Shown: positions 20,318 to 31,010, counted from the first letter of the stretch. The stretch is 49,712 nucleotides of DNA from Trichomonas tenax (GCA_023091735.1 JALKBU010000307.1:1-49712), one strand, 5' to 3'. Notes: generated by a model from the letters alone, not told the origin. Numbers and translations: made by a program.

Positions 20318-21058
20318 CTAACTACGTGACATAAAAACAAACTTGTTGTCAGGCACTGGAATATTTTGTGTGGCAGGATCAAAGAATGCTTTACCTATTT
20401 CATGGTTTTTAATTGTTGCTGTTGTATAACTTGGACTTCTTACTTCAATGTGTAGATCATTAAAAGAAAAATTATAAAGGTTGAATGTAATCATTATTGT
20501 CTCAACACGACCTGTTTGTGTGAAATTGAAGTTGTAACCCGGCGAGTCCTCTTCAGCAAAGAACAAATACTGCGTTTTGTTGCCCTGTTCAACACTCAAT
20601 GCATTATGTTCTACTGAATATGTCACTGGATTACCTTTGATTGCACTTACATTCTTGATAAGATCGGGATCCAGCATCTTGGGAAGATTGATTTGACCGT
20701 ACCCATATGCAGGATTGAAATAAATATTTGCTGAATTATGACTTCATAGTTGATGCTCCGGATCAACAATATCCGCTGTGAGAGCTGTGAGATATAACAA
20801 ATCACGAAAGTCAAATGGATAAACGAGACTTTGGAATTTTTTAGCAACGACAGCAGATGCACTTGCAAAAACTGAAACTGCAATGTTTGTTCCAATAGCA
20901 GCACGAGAGTTGTTATGATCATCTTTTCCGTCATTAAGGTTGACGTTATTTGGACGGGCAACTTTGATCATAGGCATTAATCGATGAGCTCCATCCGAGA
21001 CTGTATCCGGACCACCACCTATTAAAATATTTATAGGTTGAGTTGAGTAAATTCTGTC
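20318..21058 (-). pseudogene. Truncated S8 subtilisin-like gene
   Basis: Homologous to the middle of the S8 gene at 14.8-17.5 kb. It starts abruptly upstream of GGGPDTVSDGAHRLMP, then has AIGTNIAVSVFASASAVVAKKF, the DFRDLLYLTALTADIVDP block, an in-frame TGA (near 20742), NPAYGYGQINLPKMLDP and the P-domain-like start up to FVFMSR. The N-terminal half and the whole C-terminal anchor are missing. The right-hand break abuts the acidic protein gene and the left-hand break abuts Maverick-like DNA. It shares the Asn in place of the catalytic Ser with the intact copy. Confidence 0.85.
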
Positions 21059-21062
21059 GTAG

Positions 21063-21911
21063 TTATTTACATTTCTTAACATCGGCAAGTAATTTTGAAA
21101 TATTATAAACAGTGTCGAATTCATTATCAAATACAGAGTTATCAATAACTGGTATTTGTGGTAATTGAAATGAATAAGGATCATCAATCGCTGACTCTTC
21201 TGGTTTTTTGAGATTTTCTAAAGCAAAAGGATTTTCTTGATTATTTTCATTGGCATCTGGTTTCTCTGGACTTGACTGCTGAACCAACTTTAGGTCATCT
21301 TCGTCATATGATGAAAATTCGTAATTATCGTCATTATCTTCAATATTTTCTGAAAATTCCTCCTTTTTGCTAGAATTTTCATTTTCTTCTGATTCAACAT
21401 CAGGAAAAGTCGGTATTATAACCGGTTTCGGCTGAACTTTTTCCTTTGGTTTTGATTCTTCTTGAACATTGTTTTTCTCGGATGGTGGTATTTTCTCGAG
21501 TTCTTTTGGAATCGGAGGAATCTGGTTATACGTCTTTAAACTGCTCGGGCCTATAAATATTTCCGGCTCAACTTCATCTTCAGTTAAAGGTGGCAGCATC
21601 TGTATATCGGAGTAATTGACTTCATATAGTGGACTTGGAGTGAGATCTAGTCCTTGTCCGTAATCATCTGCAGGAAACCCTTCAGAATTCAACATTGGAG
21701 GCGGTTCATATAAATCTGATGATATCCTGCGCGATGCGTCTTGTTTTTCGCTTTCTACTTTAAAAGCTATTTGTTTTGTTTCATTGCTTAAATTATTCGC
21801 TAATGAATCCATAATTGGTTCATCGTGCGCCGGTTTGTTTATGAGTATATCCGGAATAAAAACAGGCTTCGGGTTATACCTCGTTTTTTCTACTGGACCT
21901 TCTACATTCAT
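21063..21911 (-). CDS. Acidic, proline-rich hypothetical protein
   Basis: A 282-aa protein with no signal peptide or membrane segment. It is low-complexity: Pro-rich blocks (LPPLTEDEVEPEIF, IPPIPKELEKIPP), a Glu/Lys/Asn-rich middle (EENENSSKKEEFSENIED) and a more ordered end (FDTVYNISKLLADVKKC). A perfect Inr (TCACTT, minus strand, 21929-21934) lies about 20 nt upstream. Between the Inr and this start an ATG opens a 4-codon frame whose TGA overlaps the main ATG. It could be the N-terminal part of a gene fused against the S8 fragment; nothing proves a longer original. Confidence 0.6.
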   Translation of the reverse strand: MNVEGPVEKTRYNPKPVFIPDILINKPAHDEPIMDSLANNLSNETKQIAFKVESEKQDASRRISSDLYEPPPMLNSEGFPADDYGQGLDLTPSPLYEVNYSDIQMLPPLTEDEVEPEIFIGPSSLKTYNQIPPIPKELEKIPPSEKNNVQEESKPKEKVQPKPVIIPTFPDVESEENENSSKKEEFSENIEDNDDNYEFSSYDEDDLKLVQQSSPEKPDANENNQENPFALENLKKPEESAIDDPYSFQLPQIPVIDNSVFDNEFDTVYNISKLLADVKKCK

Positions 21912-21928
21912 AACACAAGCATTTTGAA

Positions 21929-21934
21929 AAGTGA
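21929..21934 (-). promoter_or_regulatory. Initiator element of the acidic protein gene
   Basis: AAGTGA on the plus strand is TCACTT on the gene strand, a perfect trichomonad Inr about 20 nt before the ATG at 21911. Confidence 0.65.
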
Positions 21935-22111
21935 CATTTCTTAAAAATAATAATTGTCTTTTAATGATGTATAATATATATACTCATGTAATAAAAGATA
22001 TTTTACGATTAAAAAATGCTTGATAACCTTTATATATTGAGGGAAATGTATTTTAATTAAAATTATTGAATATATAGAGAGTTGGACAATAGTGCGCTAT
22101 CGTTTTTTATT

Positions 22112-22143
22112 TGACATGTAAAGTTTTGATACTTTACATGTCA
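22112..22143. repeat. 13-bp inverted repeat made of the recurrent motif
   Basis: TGACATGTAAAGT at 22112-22124 faces its exact complement at 22131-22143 over a 6-nt loop, just inside the left end of the TIR element. Confidence 0.8.
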
Positions 22144-22421
22144 TGTTACTTAGAAACAAATTTTTCGATTCTCGGGCATGGCTTAATCGATAATTGTTGA
22201 ACTATGCACCTTATTGATGTAGGTTTGACTCTCGCGTAAAAAACTTTTTCTTTATAGAAAAAACAATCTTTTGCCTCAAAAATATTGGACGGGCGTGAGT
22301 AAGACCAAGGCACTTGCAAAGCGCCGAGCTTTTGAGAGATACAACTGTAATTGCGCCGCAGAGAATGCCCTGGAGAATTAGCGATTGCCTCCGCAACAAC
22401 CTTTTTGGCTAAAAACCGGAT

Positions 22422-22488
22422 CAACAGATGACGATTCAATGGCTCCGCTACGCTGTGCTCAGCTACGCCATTGAATCGTCATCTGTTG
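22422..22488. repeat. 22-bp perfect inverted repeat, 23-nt loop
   Basis: The arm at 22422-22443 is perfectly complementary to 22467-22488; its core is GACGATTCAATGGC. The loop contains GCTACGCTGTGCTCAGCTAC. The fold would be a strong hairpin in RNA or extruded DNA. Confidence 0.9.
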
Positions 22489-22572
22489 CAACGCAATTCG
22501 CTAAATTGCAATGTTTGAAGAAAACAACACGCCATGTAAAATGTCAAAAGATGATAGCGCACTTTGTCCGAC

Positions 22573-23374
22573 ATTCTGAATATAGATCCCACTTTTCCCA
22601 AAGTATTGGAGATGCAAAAACTTATCCCGAACCGTAAAAATGTGATTTTCTTTTAGGAATTTTTATTTTTGCCAAATGACAAATAATGGGATTAGAAAAA
22701 TAAAATGTGCATTATAAAGCATATTAGATGAACCTTAATTATGCATGTTTCATTTATCTTTATGTAAAACGCTCATTTTTGACATGTAAATATAATGCGT
22801 CAGATCACTCTACTTTTGGGATGGGATAGCTTATCCCAGCTTAACAAAAATCCCTATCACGGAAAATGTGACATAAATTATGAAATTAGATAGACAGGTT
22901 TTAAATACAATAATTAGCTTGATTTTAAAGATTTGGCCTACCGAATAGCCTGAACTTCTTCAAAAATTGTGCAACTTAATTTTGACATGTAATTTGTAAA
23001 AAAAACTGCCAGAAGAGTATCAAATCCCGACTTATCCCGAAAAGCGTATCCCAGGGCAACAAAAACTGAGTGGTCGGTTATCTATATTATTGAATTTTAG
23101 TTATATAAAAAGTTTGCTTAGTGTGATATATATCCAAATTTAGTTGCTTTTTTTGATATTTAAGTTAATCAAAATTTGTTCTTTAGTCAAATGAATATTA
23201 TTCCTTGAGTAGAAGCCATTTTAACTCGAATATGAAAAACCAATATTTTATCCTTGATTTTGAAATCATGTCGTTGGCTTTTGAGTTTGGACTAGCAGTG
23301 AAATAGATTGATTAGGTCAAATATAATTACAATTTACTATAAATAATTTTATAGCAATAAATATTATAAACAAA
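22573..23374. other. Intergenic with short recurring words
   Basis: TGACATGTAAAT (22780-22791) and TGACATGTAAT (22983-22993) match the recurrent motif. TTATCCC words occur near 22622, 22833 and 23032, one inside the near-palindrome GGGATAGCTTATCCC. No gene is seen. Confidence 0.4.
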
Positions 23375-24655
23375 TCATTCTTCTTCTTTATTAGCCTTAA
23401 TTTGCTGGAGAGCAAGTACAATTTGATGTATTCTATCGCTGATAAATTCATTTTCTGATTCAAGTGAAGAAATTTCGAATTTAAGAAGCCTAATCTGACT
23501 AGCCAGGGCCTCAAATGTTGGATTCTTCTTCTTCTCGACAGGGGGAGTTTCTCCAAGCATTTCTTTGGAATCAGAAGCTGAACCGACATGTCTGATTATA
23601 AATCTCCCATGTGTTTCTACCTTTTCAAGATCTCCGCCATCTTTCTCCAATCTTGGTGATGGCTTATCTTCGCCCTTTTCAGAATCTCCCTCGAAGAAAT
23701 CAAATGTCATTTTTTCGACTGATTTTTCTTTCTGCATTTTCTGTTCTACCTTGTTTTCGTATAATATCTTGTATCGTTGCTCCAATGGCGCAAGTTGAGA
23801 TAAAATTGTTGTCGCAATCGCACCATTTCCACGAGAAGTCTTCAAGAACTTGTGTTCAAGAAGCTCCTCAGCAGTAGCGCGCTTCTTTGGATTAATATTC
23901 AAGCACTGGCTGACAAAGTCACAAATTAAAGATGAATGACGGTCCTTGGAAAGCGATGGTGGCTCCTTTGTAATTATATTGGCCATGGATTCCATGAGCT
24001 TCATCCCCGCATATGGCATCTTTCCTGTGGCAAGTTCAATGATGACGAGTCCTAATCCCCAAATGTCGGTCTTTTCTGTATAGCCAGAATTGCTCGTTAG
24101 CATCTCCGGGGCCATGTAGCAGGCATCACCGTACATTGAGACCGCTGCGGACCTCTTTTGGCCATTTTGAATTAAGGAAGTCGCCAAACCGAAGTCAGAA
24201 AGCTTTGCCTGTCCATGAGCGTTGAATAATATATTGCCACTTCTGATATCGCGATGTATTTCGTGGTTCGAATGAAGATAAATTAATGCATTAACTAAAT
24301 CTGTGGCGATAGTTGCAATAATCGATTCATCTTTAAACCCACCGCCATATCCAAACTTGAGGATGTCGTACATTGACCCGGCAGCCATCAATTCTGTTAA
24401 TATCCATAAATCCGGGCCATTAGTAAACGAACAGTAGTATTTTACTATGTTCGGGTGTTCACATTTCGACAAAAATTTCGTTTGCTTTTGGATTGTTTCG
24501 ATAGATAACGGATATTCATCAAGGTTGACAATTTTAATAGCGATTGTTGCGTTGTTTGTCTTGCATTTCGCCTTGTAAACCCTCGAGCATGTCCCGCGTC
24601 CGATTATCAACAGGATATCGTACTGCTTAGGATCACAAGGAAAATGGGTATTCAT
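23375..24655 (-). CDS. STE20/FRAY (SPAK/OSR1)-like protein kinase
   Basis: The frame opens at a GTG (24724); the first ATG, at 24653-24655, gives 426 aa (MNTHFPCDPKQYDILLIIGR). The kinase domain (~residues 10-275) shows the Gly loop GRGTCSRVYKA, ATP Lys in AIKIV, HRDIRSGNIL, DFGLA, GDACYMAPE and a C-lobe DIWGLGLVIIELATG. The block order and the FKDESIIATIATDLVNAL helix fit the FRAY/OSR1 group. Two oddities: HRDIR replaces HRDIK, so the catalytic-loop Lys is Arg, and GDACYMAPE replaces GTPCWMAPE. An acidic linker and a C-terminal coiled coil (SQIRLLKFEISSLESENEF) follow. It is probably an upstream kinase of ion-transport or cytoskeletal signalling. TTTACGTGTCA lies ~180 bp upstream. Confidence 0.88.
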   Translation of the reverse strand: MNTHFPCDPKQYDILLIIGRGTCSRVYKAKCKTNNATIAIKIVNLDEYPLSIETIQKQTKFLSKCEHPNIVKYYCSFTNGPDLWILTELMAAGSMYDILKFGYGGGFKDESIIATIATDLVNALIYLHSNHEIHRDIRSGNILFNAHGQAKLSDFGLATSLIQNGQKRSAAVSMYGDACYMAPEMLTSNSGYTEKTDIWGLGLVIIELATGKMPYAGMKLMESMANIITKEPPSLSKDRHSSLICDFVSQCLNINPKKRATAEELLEHKFLKTSRGNGAIATTILSQLAPLEQRYKILYENKVEQKMQKEKSVEKMTFDFFEGDSEKGEDKPSPRLEKDGGDLEKVETHGRFIIRHVGSASDSKEMLGETPPVEKKKNPTFEALASQIRLLKFEISSLESENEFISDRIHQIVLALQQIKANKEEE

Positions 24656-27567
24656 TCGATCGAAATATATAAAATAGCGACGATGGGATGTAAACTTTAC
24701 ACGGATTTTTTTGTGTTCTATCACATACCACTGAACAAGAATATTAAATAAAGTAATTTGAATGGCGCTATATCATTAATAAAGGCAGTATACCATTTTG
24801 TATACCTTGTGAATTTTTGATATGTTTACAAAACTTTACGTGTCATTTTTTTAAAAACTCAAATAAAAAGGTGACAAGATTCTCAAATTTGAGAGAGTTT
24901 GGTTTTTCGCGAAAGCCGACCAAACGATAATTTTTCACCCCCCCCAAAAAAAAAAACATGAAAGTTTATTAATTTTTTAAATGATGGATGGCTTCACCAA
25001 TAGTTTCGAGTAGATTGAACTCAAGGAAGCTCTGAACAACGGATTCATGTCAAGACGTGTTCTTTCGTAGCTTCTTGTTCATTGTTCACATCTTGTTGAT
25101 TCGCCGCTTCTTGTTCATTGTTCAGATCTTGACGATTGGCAGCTTCTTATTCATTCTTCAGTGCTTTGGGCCAAATTTCTGTTTTTTAAAAGGCATCAAT
25201 GATTGTTTTCATTTTTTAATAAATGTTATTATTTTTTTTATAAAAGAACTCCTATTTCTTTTTTAAGTGATGATTGTATGTCAATTTTCAATGACAAAAC
25301 AGTTTTTTTTTTCAATTTGGTATACGGCCATTTGAATGAGTTTATGGTTATTCAAGTGACTTTATTTCGTGGTTAGATAATATTGAATACTTTGACGATA
25401 AATTGACAATTTAGAAAAGTGACTATATGAATTGCTTTAATATTTATTTTTATAGCAAAATATACAAGGAACTTCTTGTAAAAGTGACATAAAATTATGA
25501 AGAAAGGTGACTATCAGATATAATACAAAAGGTGACTTTTTGTAAAGTGTCATTATAGTAAAAGTGAACAAGCATTTCATTTTAAGTAAATTTTCATTTG
25601 GAAACATTTTTTAATGGAAATATTTTTAAAACAGTGATTTTCCCTTTGACAATGCAAAATCAAATGTTTCTCTAAGCGGTGTGTTCTCCCATAGCCAAAA
25701 TACGTCATTTACTTCTTTATTTACTTTACTTATATGTAAATGAAATATAATCGCTGATTTAAATATCTTGATCTCATGAAGCTACATCAGCTTTCTCGAT
25801 TACAAAAGTTTAAACTTTTGATCATTTTTATCTCAAGATTTCAAAACAGCAACATACAGCACAGCTATAAAAGAATTCATGAACGACTCACTGCAGATAG
25901 ATTTTCTTGAGATTTTATTATTTATGAAACAAGATTTGGTCATTTGTTTTAATATCTAATTCCATTTTTCTATTTATGAATTTTCAACATCAGAATTTGA
26001 TGGAGTGTATCTATGTTTACACACTGATACTTTATGCAGAAATGTACAAGAAAATATAAAAAATATTTGAAAATTCTAAACTGATTCCCCTAAGGTGGCC
26101 TCTTTAAGGTTATTTTAATGGAATTAACGAACTTCATGATGAAGCTCCCATTCTCCAGATGATGTACTTAAAGATTTATTGAGACACCATTCGATGTACA
26201 ATGTATCGCCAAACTATCTTATGCATAAAACAAAATATTCAAAAGAAATTTCAAAGTTTAGCTCTAATAAGCCACATAACAAAGGCCATACCGCCAGAAT
26301 AAGATCAGAATTATAAACAGATATTATAAAAATCACATCTCTTGTTTAAAAAATAATTTCACAATTTCAACAAAGATTTCATTTCAAAAAGAAAACATCT
26401 GAAGATTGTACGAAACAGAATCAAGTTTGTCAAGTTTATACACAGTTTTCCCCGCGTGTAACCTGAATTTACAAAAGATCAAGTTTTATTTCGCTTCAAA
26501 TCTGCATCATAGCTCCTCCGCCCGAAGCTGTTTCTAAATGAAATTGTATCCAGCTATACTTAACATCCATATACCTCAATGGACATAAAAATACTAGGTC
26601 CGAAAGAAAGTCACTACATCAAGGCTGAATACCCAATGATATCGTACAACCCACAACAGAAGACTGAGATGAAGCTTTATCTGACTTATAGAACAACAAT
26701 TTTTTAATCGAGATATTATTAGTTTCTGATTCATAATTACTCACTTATACTTGTTAAAATTTTGTTTTCTACCTGAGCTGAGATAATAACGATGTGAGTA
26801 TATTATTATCTTGCTTACTTTTTGGAAATCAGATTAGATAGTGGAGATATCTGAATATTAATATTACTACGCCCAAATTCAGGTTATATCAATATATGCT
26901 CTACTTGTTTGAAAGCTCTATCTTAACTCTTTTGATGAGAAAAAATTCGTACCATTTTCGTTCCTAAGGTGGCCTCTATATTTGAGGGCTTTCTCATCGT
27001 TTTCCATCTCAATTCCTCTCAATAGGGGCCATCTTTGAGCATCCAGTTTATGTAAAACTTTGTAGCAATGAATTTCGTACTTTTCAATGAAAAATTTTCT
27101 ATCCGTTTAACTAAAATCATATTATGATTGCTCATACTAACTGAGAATCTTTCATTGACTCATACAAAAGGGACAAACACCCATTCTTCCACTTCTTTAT
27201 CAATAAACAAATTTCCTCTCAAATTTAGGGTCTAAATGATATTTCTCGAAACATTCTTCATATTTTCACAACTTTTCTTGAAATATAGACTTATAACACA
27301 TTGTTTAGCTAAAAAGATGACTATAGCTATAGTAACAAAGTATATCTGTCGTTTCGAAATTGTTTTATGCGAATGAAAACAATTTTACGACGATACAGGA
27401 AGTTTGGTCAGAGTAGAAAACTTAAAAATTTTGCGCGACAAACATCGATTTACGAAGTATCATATGAAGCAGGTACTATATTAACATTCACATTCCAAAA
27501 TTTTCAAATATAGCTTTGGGAGAATGATTTTAATTTTTTTTAAAAAATTTACCAAGAAAAAAAGTTA
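24656..27567. other. Gene-poor region with remnants and short repeats
   Basis: It holds the repeat-protein remnant at 25045-25160, a series of AAGTGAC-type words at 25350-25575, and two direct copies of CCTAAGGTGGCCTCT (26089-26103 and 26963-26977). A G/A homopolymer-like tract (C8 then A10) lies near 24938-24957. No intact gene is seen. Confidence 0.4.
25045..25160 (-). pseudogene. Remnant of a protein with 12-residue tandem repeats
   Basis: A 36-bp unit starts at 25071, 25107 and 25143. On the minus strand it encodes NNEQEAANQQD(V/L), then KEHVLT and a TGA at 25045-25047. The upstream copy has an in-frame stop, and no longer frame follows, so only the tail of a repeat-rich protein remains. 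Confidence 0.6.
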
Positions 27568-30500
27568 ATGTTCAAGAGAGTTGAACTTTCTCAAATTCCT
27601 AAAGCCTTTCAAGTAGGAGATCAGATGATGCCAATCTTGATCTACACACAGAAGATTGAAGATCATGTTCAAACATTATTTTTGGAATTAATCAAATTTA
27701 GAAATGAAAGTTCCATAAATTTACAAGCAATCTATTTTTTAATATTTGTAGCCTCTACACTTCTTCCACATAATATTCCAGCATATGCCGAGCTAAAGGA
27801 GATGCTAAAAACAGTTTGACATTATGTTTGTTGATCTATCAATCCGTAACAATTTAATAATATATTTGAACAAATATTATAAATATTATAAATATAGACC
27901 CCTTTTTTGGTGAAAGAAAAGGAATATTGGAAGTTATGCCTATGAGATATCCAAATGGCAGTATTTTCGACAGTATTGCAGGCGACCAAATGAATGACTT
28001 GCAAATGAAAGCCTGTAATGAATCATTCAATATCGATCAAAAAGCAGAAGATGGATTATCTTTGATTGATATTGCATACAAAAATGGGTCAGAAAAATGT
28101 TTCTCATATCTGAAGCATCTTGGAAGCAAAATCAGTGAAGATATGTTTGCTTACGCTGTTCAAAGAGGAAAGCAAAGAATAATAATGTCTTTGAACAATG
28201 ATGGAATCAAAATCGAAGACGAATGTTTATCAATTGCAATGAAGTATCATCACAACGATGTTTTTTATTGGCTTCTTGAAACAATTGGTTCGTTTTCAAG
28301 TGTCGACGCAGCTGAAAGCTTTTATTATGGTAATTTCGAAATATTTTTTTCTTATCGAAAATGGATCTGATATAAATTCAGTTTATATTTATTATTAAAT
28401 GAAATCAATCTCCAATTTTCTTTCGTTAAAATCATACAAAATTCAATACATACTATTAATGTTAATCGATGAAATTTTATATTTATCATTTACCTTCATC
28501 TAATGTATTAAAATGAAATTAATTGTCGTCATATATTCATCATGAATGGAGTTGATCCGCTTTCCATACGAATGTAGATAAATCAGTTATCTGATTTATC
28601 AATAAGTTTTAACTTAGTTCGTTTTATGCATTTACAATTTATTATCAATTTCTGTTCTTTTTTATTGAATGAAATTCATGCTTCTCATTTGTTCATAATT
28701 TTTATTCTGACCACCCCTTAATACTGCTGTTTATATGAATTCTCTTGATTATGTTAAATTCCTCGTTGAACATGGTGCAGACATCAACCATATTTATTTC
28801 TTAATTTATGAATGTCTATCATTTCTGTATTATATTTTTCTTTGTCTCAAATGACGAAAGCCATAATCATTTGCATCATATTATTTTATTGCATTCATTA
28901 GGTTCTTGTACACATCATTGCTATATGACATTCATCATCCCATTCATTTGTCTCATTCAAACGGAGTTCATTATTATCTTAAGAACATGTTCATTCATAA
29001 TATTAAGATAAAGAATTTTATCTTTAACTTAAATACCAATCAATCAATAATTTTATGAAGTTAATATTGATGTCATGAAACTTAGTATGTTTATCTTTTT
29101 CTTCTAATAACATGAAATTCTTTTCAAACTTTTAATATTTTTCTTTCGCTTTTCATCATAAATACATTGAGACTTTCTTTCTTAAGACATGTACGTACAT
29201 TAGTATAGGGTGTGCAAGGGTGTGTTTAGCGCAGAAAGATTGGAGCAAATCTGAATCATTCTATTAACACATATATAATATACACCTATAATAACTCTTA
29301 TATAGAGAAATGTGTCATATAATTTTGGCGCCATGGAGGGATATAAAACCAAAATTGAGTCCGAGAGCAGTTTCGCGGAAAAAAATTGGCACCAAAATGT
29401 TCATTTTTTGATGTGACTAAGAAAGAATTTTCACTCTCTCTTCAAAACATTTTTGAAACAATCTTTCTCTGCTATTATACATATAGTATACCTCGTATAT
29501 AATCTATGGATATACTCATAATTGTAACTGAATCTTCGGTTGCTGATAAGCAATCCCATAAATAGAGACTGATCGAATTTTGACAATCTGAGATGTGATT
29601 TTTTGTTTTCATTACAGTCAACCCAATGATTGATAAAAGACATAGACAATAGTTACTGTATATAATAGATACAGTATTGATTATAATCACATTAGTAGAT
29701 AGATGATTTATTAATGATATGAAAACGAAAATCTCGAAAGACATGTTTTCTCCACAAACACAATTTTTTTGACAAAAATTTGATTCCCATCGAATATTTG
29801 CTTTAACATTAATTACTGAGATGTGCCAATTACTTTCCTTAGGGACACAACGGATCTATAGTTGATGGTCTATTACTCTCTGTAATTGAATGAAGTCAAT
29901 TTTGATGCATATGGTAAAAACAGCATTTCAATTAAAAATTTGAAAAATATGATGTAATTTTTTCTTTTGATCTGATACATATATTATGAAGGAAAACAAC
30001 GATATAATATATATAAATAAGATATATACTTATTGGATATTAACATTATATAGATTGTAGTTGATTGTGAACACGATATGACATCACGACAAATGATGAA
30101 AGTGTTTTCACTTTTTTTTGAAATTTCACAAAAAAAAAATCAGTTTCGATTTTATAGAGTTATTCAAGTTACACAACCTTGATTTTTTATTTTGCTCTAT
30201 AGATTCCGATTCAGAATCGTTCGGCCTATCTATACATATGCTTAAATTGATATGTACTTTGCTATTGATCACTATATTCAAGCAAGAAACAATTTGGATA
30301 CCCAAATTGTGCAAAAAATGAGAGATGTCAAAATTGTAATATTTGAATGACTTATAATCGAAGTAGAGACTTCAAACTATAGCTATAATGCTTAAATTTG
30401 ATAGGGTTTATAATGACATTATTATAACATTTCAACTCATTCTCTATCTGTCTGTGCTAAATACACCCTTGCACTCCCTATATATTGCATTCATTTTCTA

Positions 30501-31010
30501 ATTTTTTTTTTGTTCTTTTTAATGAAAAACTGTTTCCCATATATTTTTGAAATCTATTTATTGATCATCAAACTCCTTTTACAAACGACATTTCTATGGA
30601 ATCAATTGAAATTATATCATATCTTATACAAAATGGTGCAGATGTTAATGAAATAATGCATATTTATTATTCATCACATAACGATCCCTATTTTGATATG
30701 GCGTTCAAAATAATTTAATGAAACTCATTATATGATTTTGTTTATTTTCATAGAATGATTTATCATTTAATTCCCCATCTATCACTTATTCATTACGTTT
30801 ATAATAGTTGTATGTTATACATAATCTCACGCGGTTTATTATAAAATCATTACTTTGGCGTTTTTCAACTTAAGATCATTCCTCATTATCTTTCATTTTG
30901 TTCATTTAATGAAATTCATTCTTTACATTTATTTCTAATCTTCTATTGATGCTCCTATTAGAAATCGTTCAACTTCTTGTTGAAAATCGAGCTTTTATTA
31001 ACGCAAAAAT
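27568..31010 (+). pseudogene. Decayed DUF3447-type ankyrin-repeat gene
   Basis: 27568-27819 encodes an 83-aa helical N-terminus ending in a stop. A second open stretch from about 27873 to 28370 has the DUF3447-like text DPFFGERKGILE, QKAEDGLSLIDIAYKNGSEK and IEDECLSIAMKYHHNDVFYW. Further on, isolated ankyrin units survive: NTAVYMNSLDYVKFLVEHGA near 28720-28790, SIEIISYLIQNGADVN near 30600-30650 and LEIVQLLVENRAFINAK near 30958-31007, with stops and AT-rich filler between. A 1.28-kb TIR element interrupts it. Many such genes exist in T. vaginalis; this one is clearly dead. Confidence 0.8.
29204..30482. mobile_element. 1.28-kb element with 37-bp terminal inverted repeats
   Basis: The left end 29204-29240 and the reversed right end 30446-30482 match at 33 of 37 positions, with shared TATAGGG and GTGCAAGGGTGT. 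The outermost TA on each side could be a mariner-type TA duplication. Length is close to a Tc1/mariner element, but I find no transposase motifs in the broken frames inside, so it is non-autonomous or decayed. It sits between surviving ankyrin units. Confidence 0.75.

Larger units (their letters stand above)
22081..22572. mobile_element. 492-bp non-autonomous TIR element with tRNA-like boxes
   Basis: The ends are inverted copies: the left begins GTTGGACAATAGTGCGC and the right, reversed, GTCGGACAAAGTGCGC; both continue GTGCGCTATC. Inside, A-box-like TGGCTTAATCGA (22179-22190) and B-box-like GGTTTGACTCT (22222-22232) start 43 bp apart, the spacing found in tRNA genes. The body is GC-richer than its flanks. 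It contains a 13-bp and a 22-bp hairpin. No transposase is seen. No clear target duplication is visible. Confidence 0.65.

Noticed and set aside
22172..22245. A genuine tRNA gene inside the 492-bp TIR element
   Set aside because: A and B boxes are spaced correctly, but the acceptor and anticodon arms do not pair, so at best it is tRNA-derived.
22146..22439. 97-aa minus-strand frame over the TIR element
   Set aside because: It crosses the tRNA-like boxes and one arm of the hairpin; protein-like text there is a by-product of higher GC content.
26089..26977. An LTR retroelement bounded by the 15-bp direct repeats
   Set aside because: The repeats are far too short for LTRs, and no polymerase or integrase text lies between them.
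29204..30482. Naming the element Tvmar1
   Set aside because: Length and TA ends fit, but I cannot recall the Tvmar1 termini with certainty and see no DDD/DDE transposase motifs.
27568..31010. Filler between ankyrin units as spliced introns
   Set aside because: I see no trichomonad splice signals (GTAYGT start, ACTAACACACAG end), and stops and frameshifts also occur within the units.
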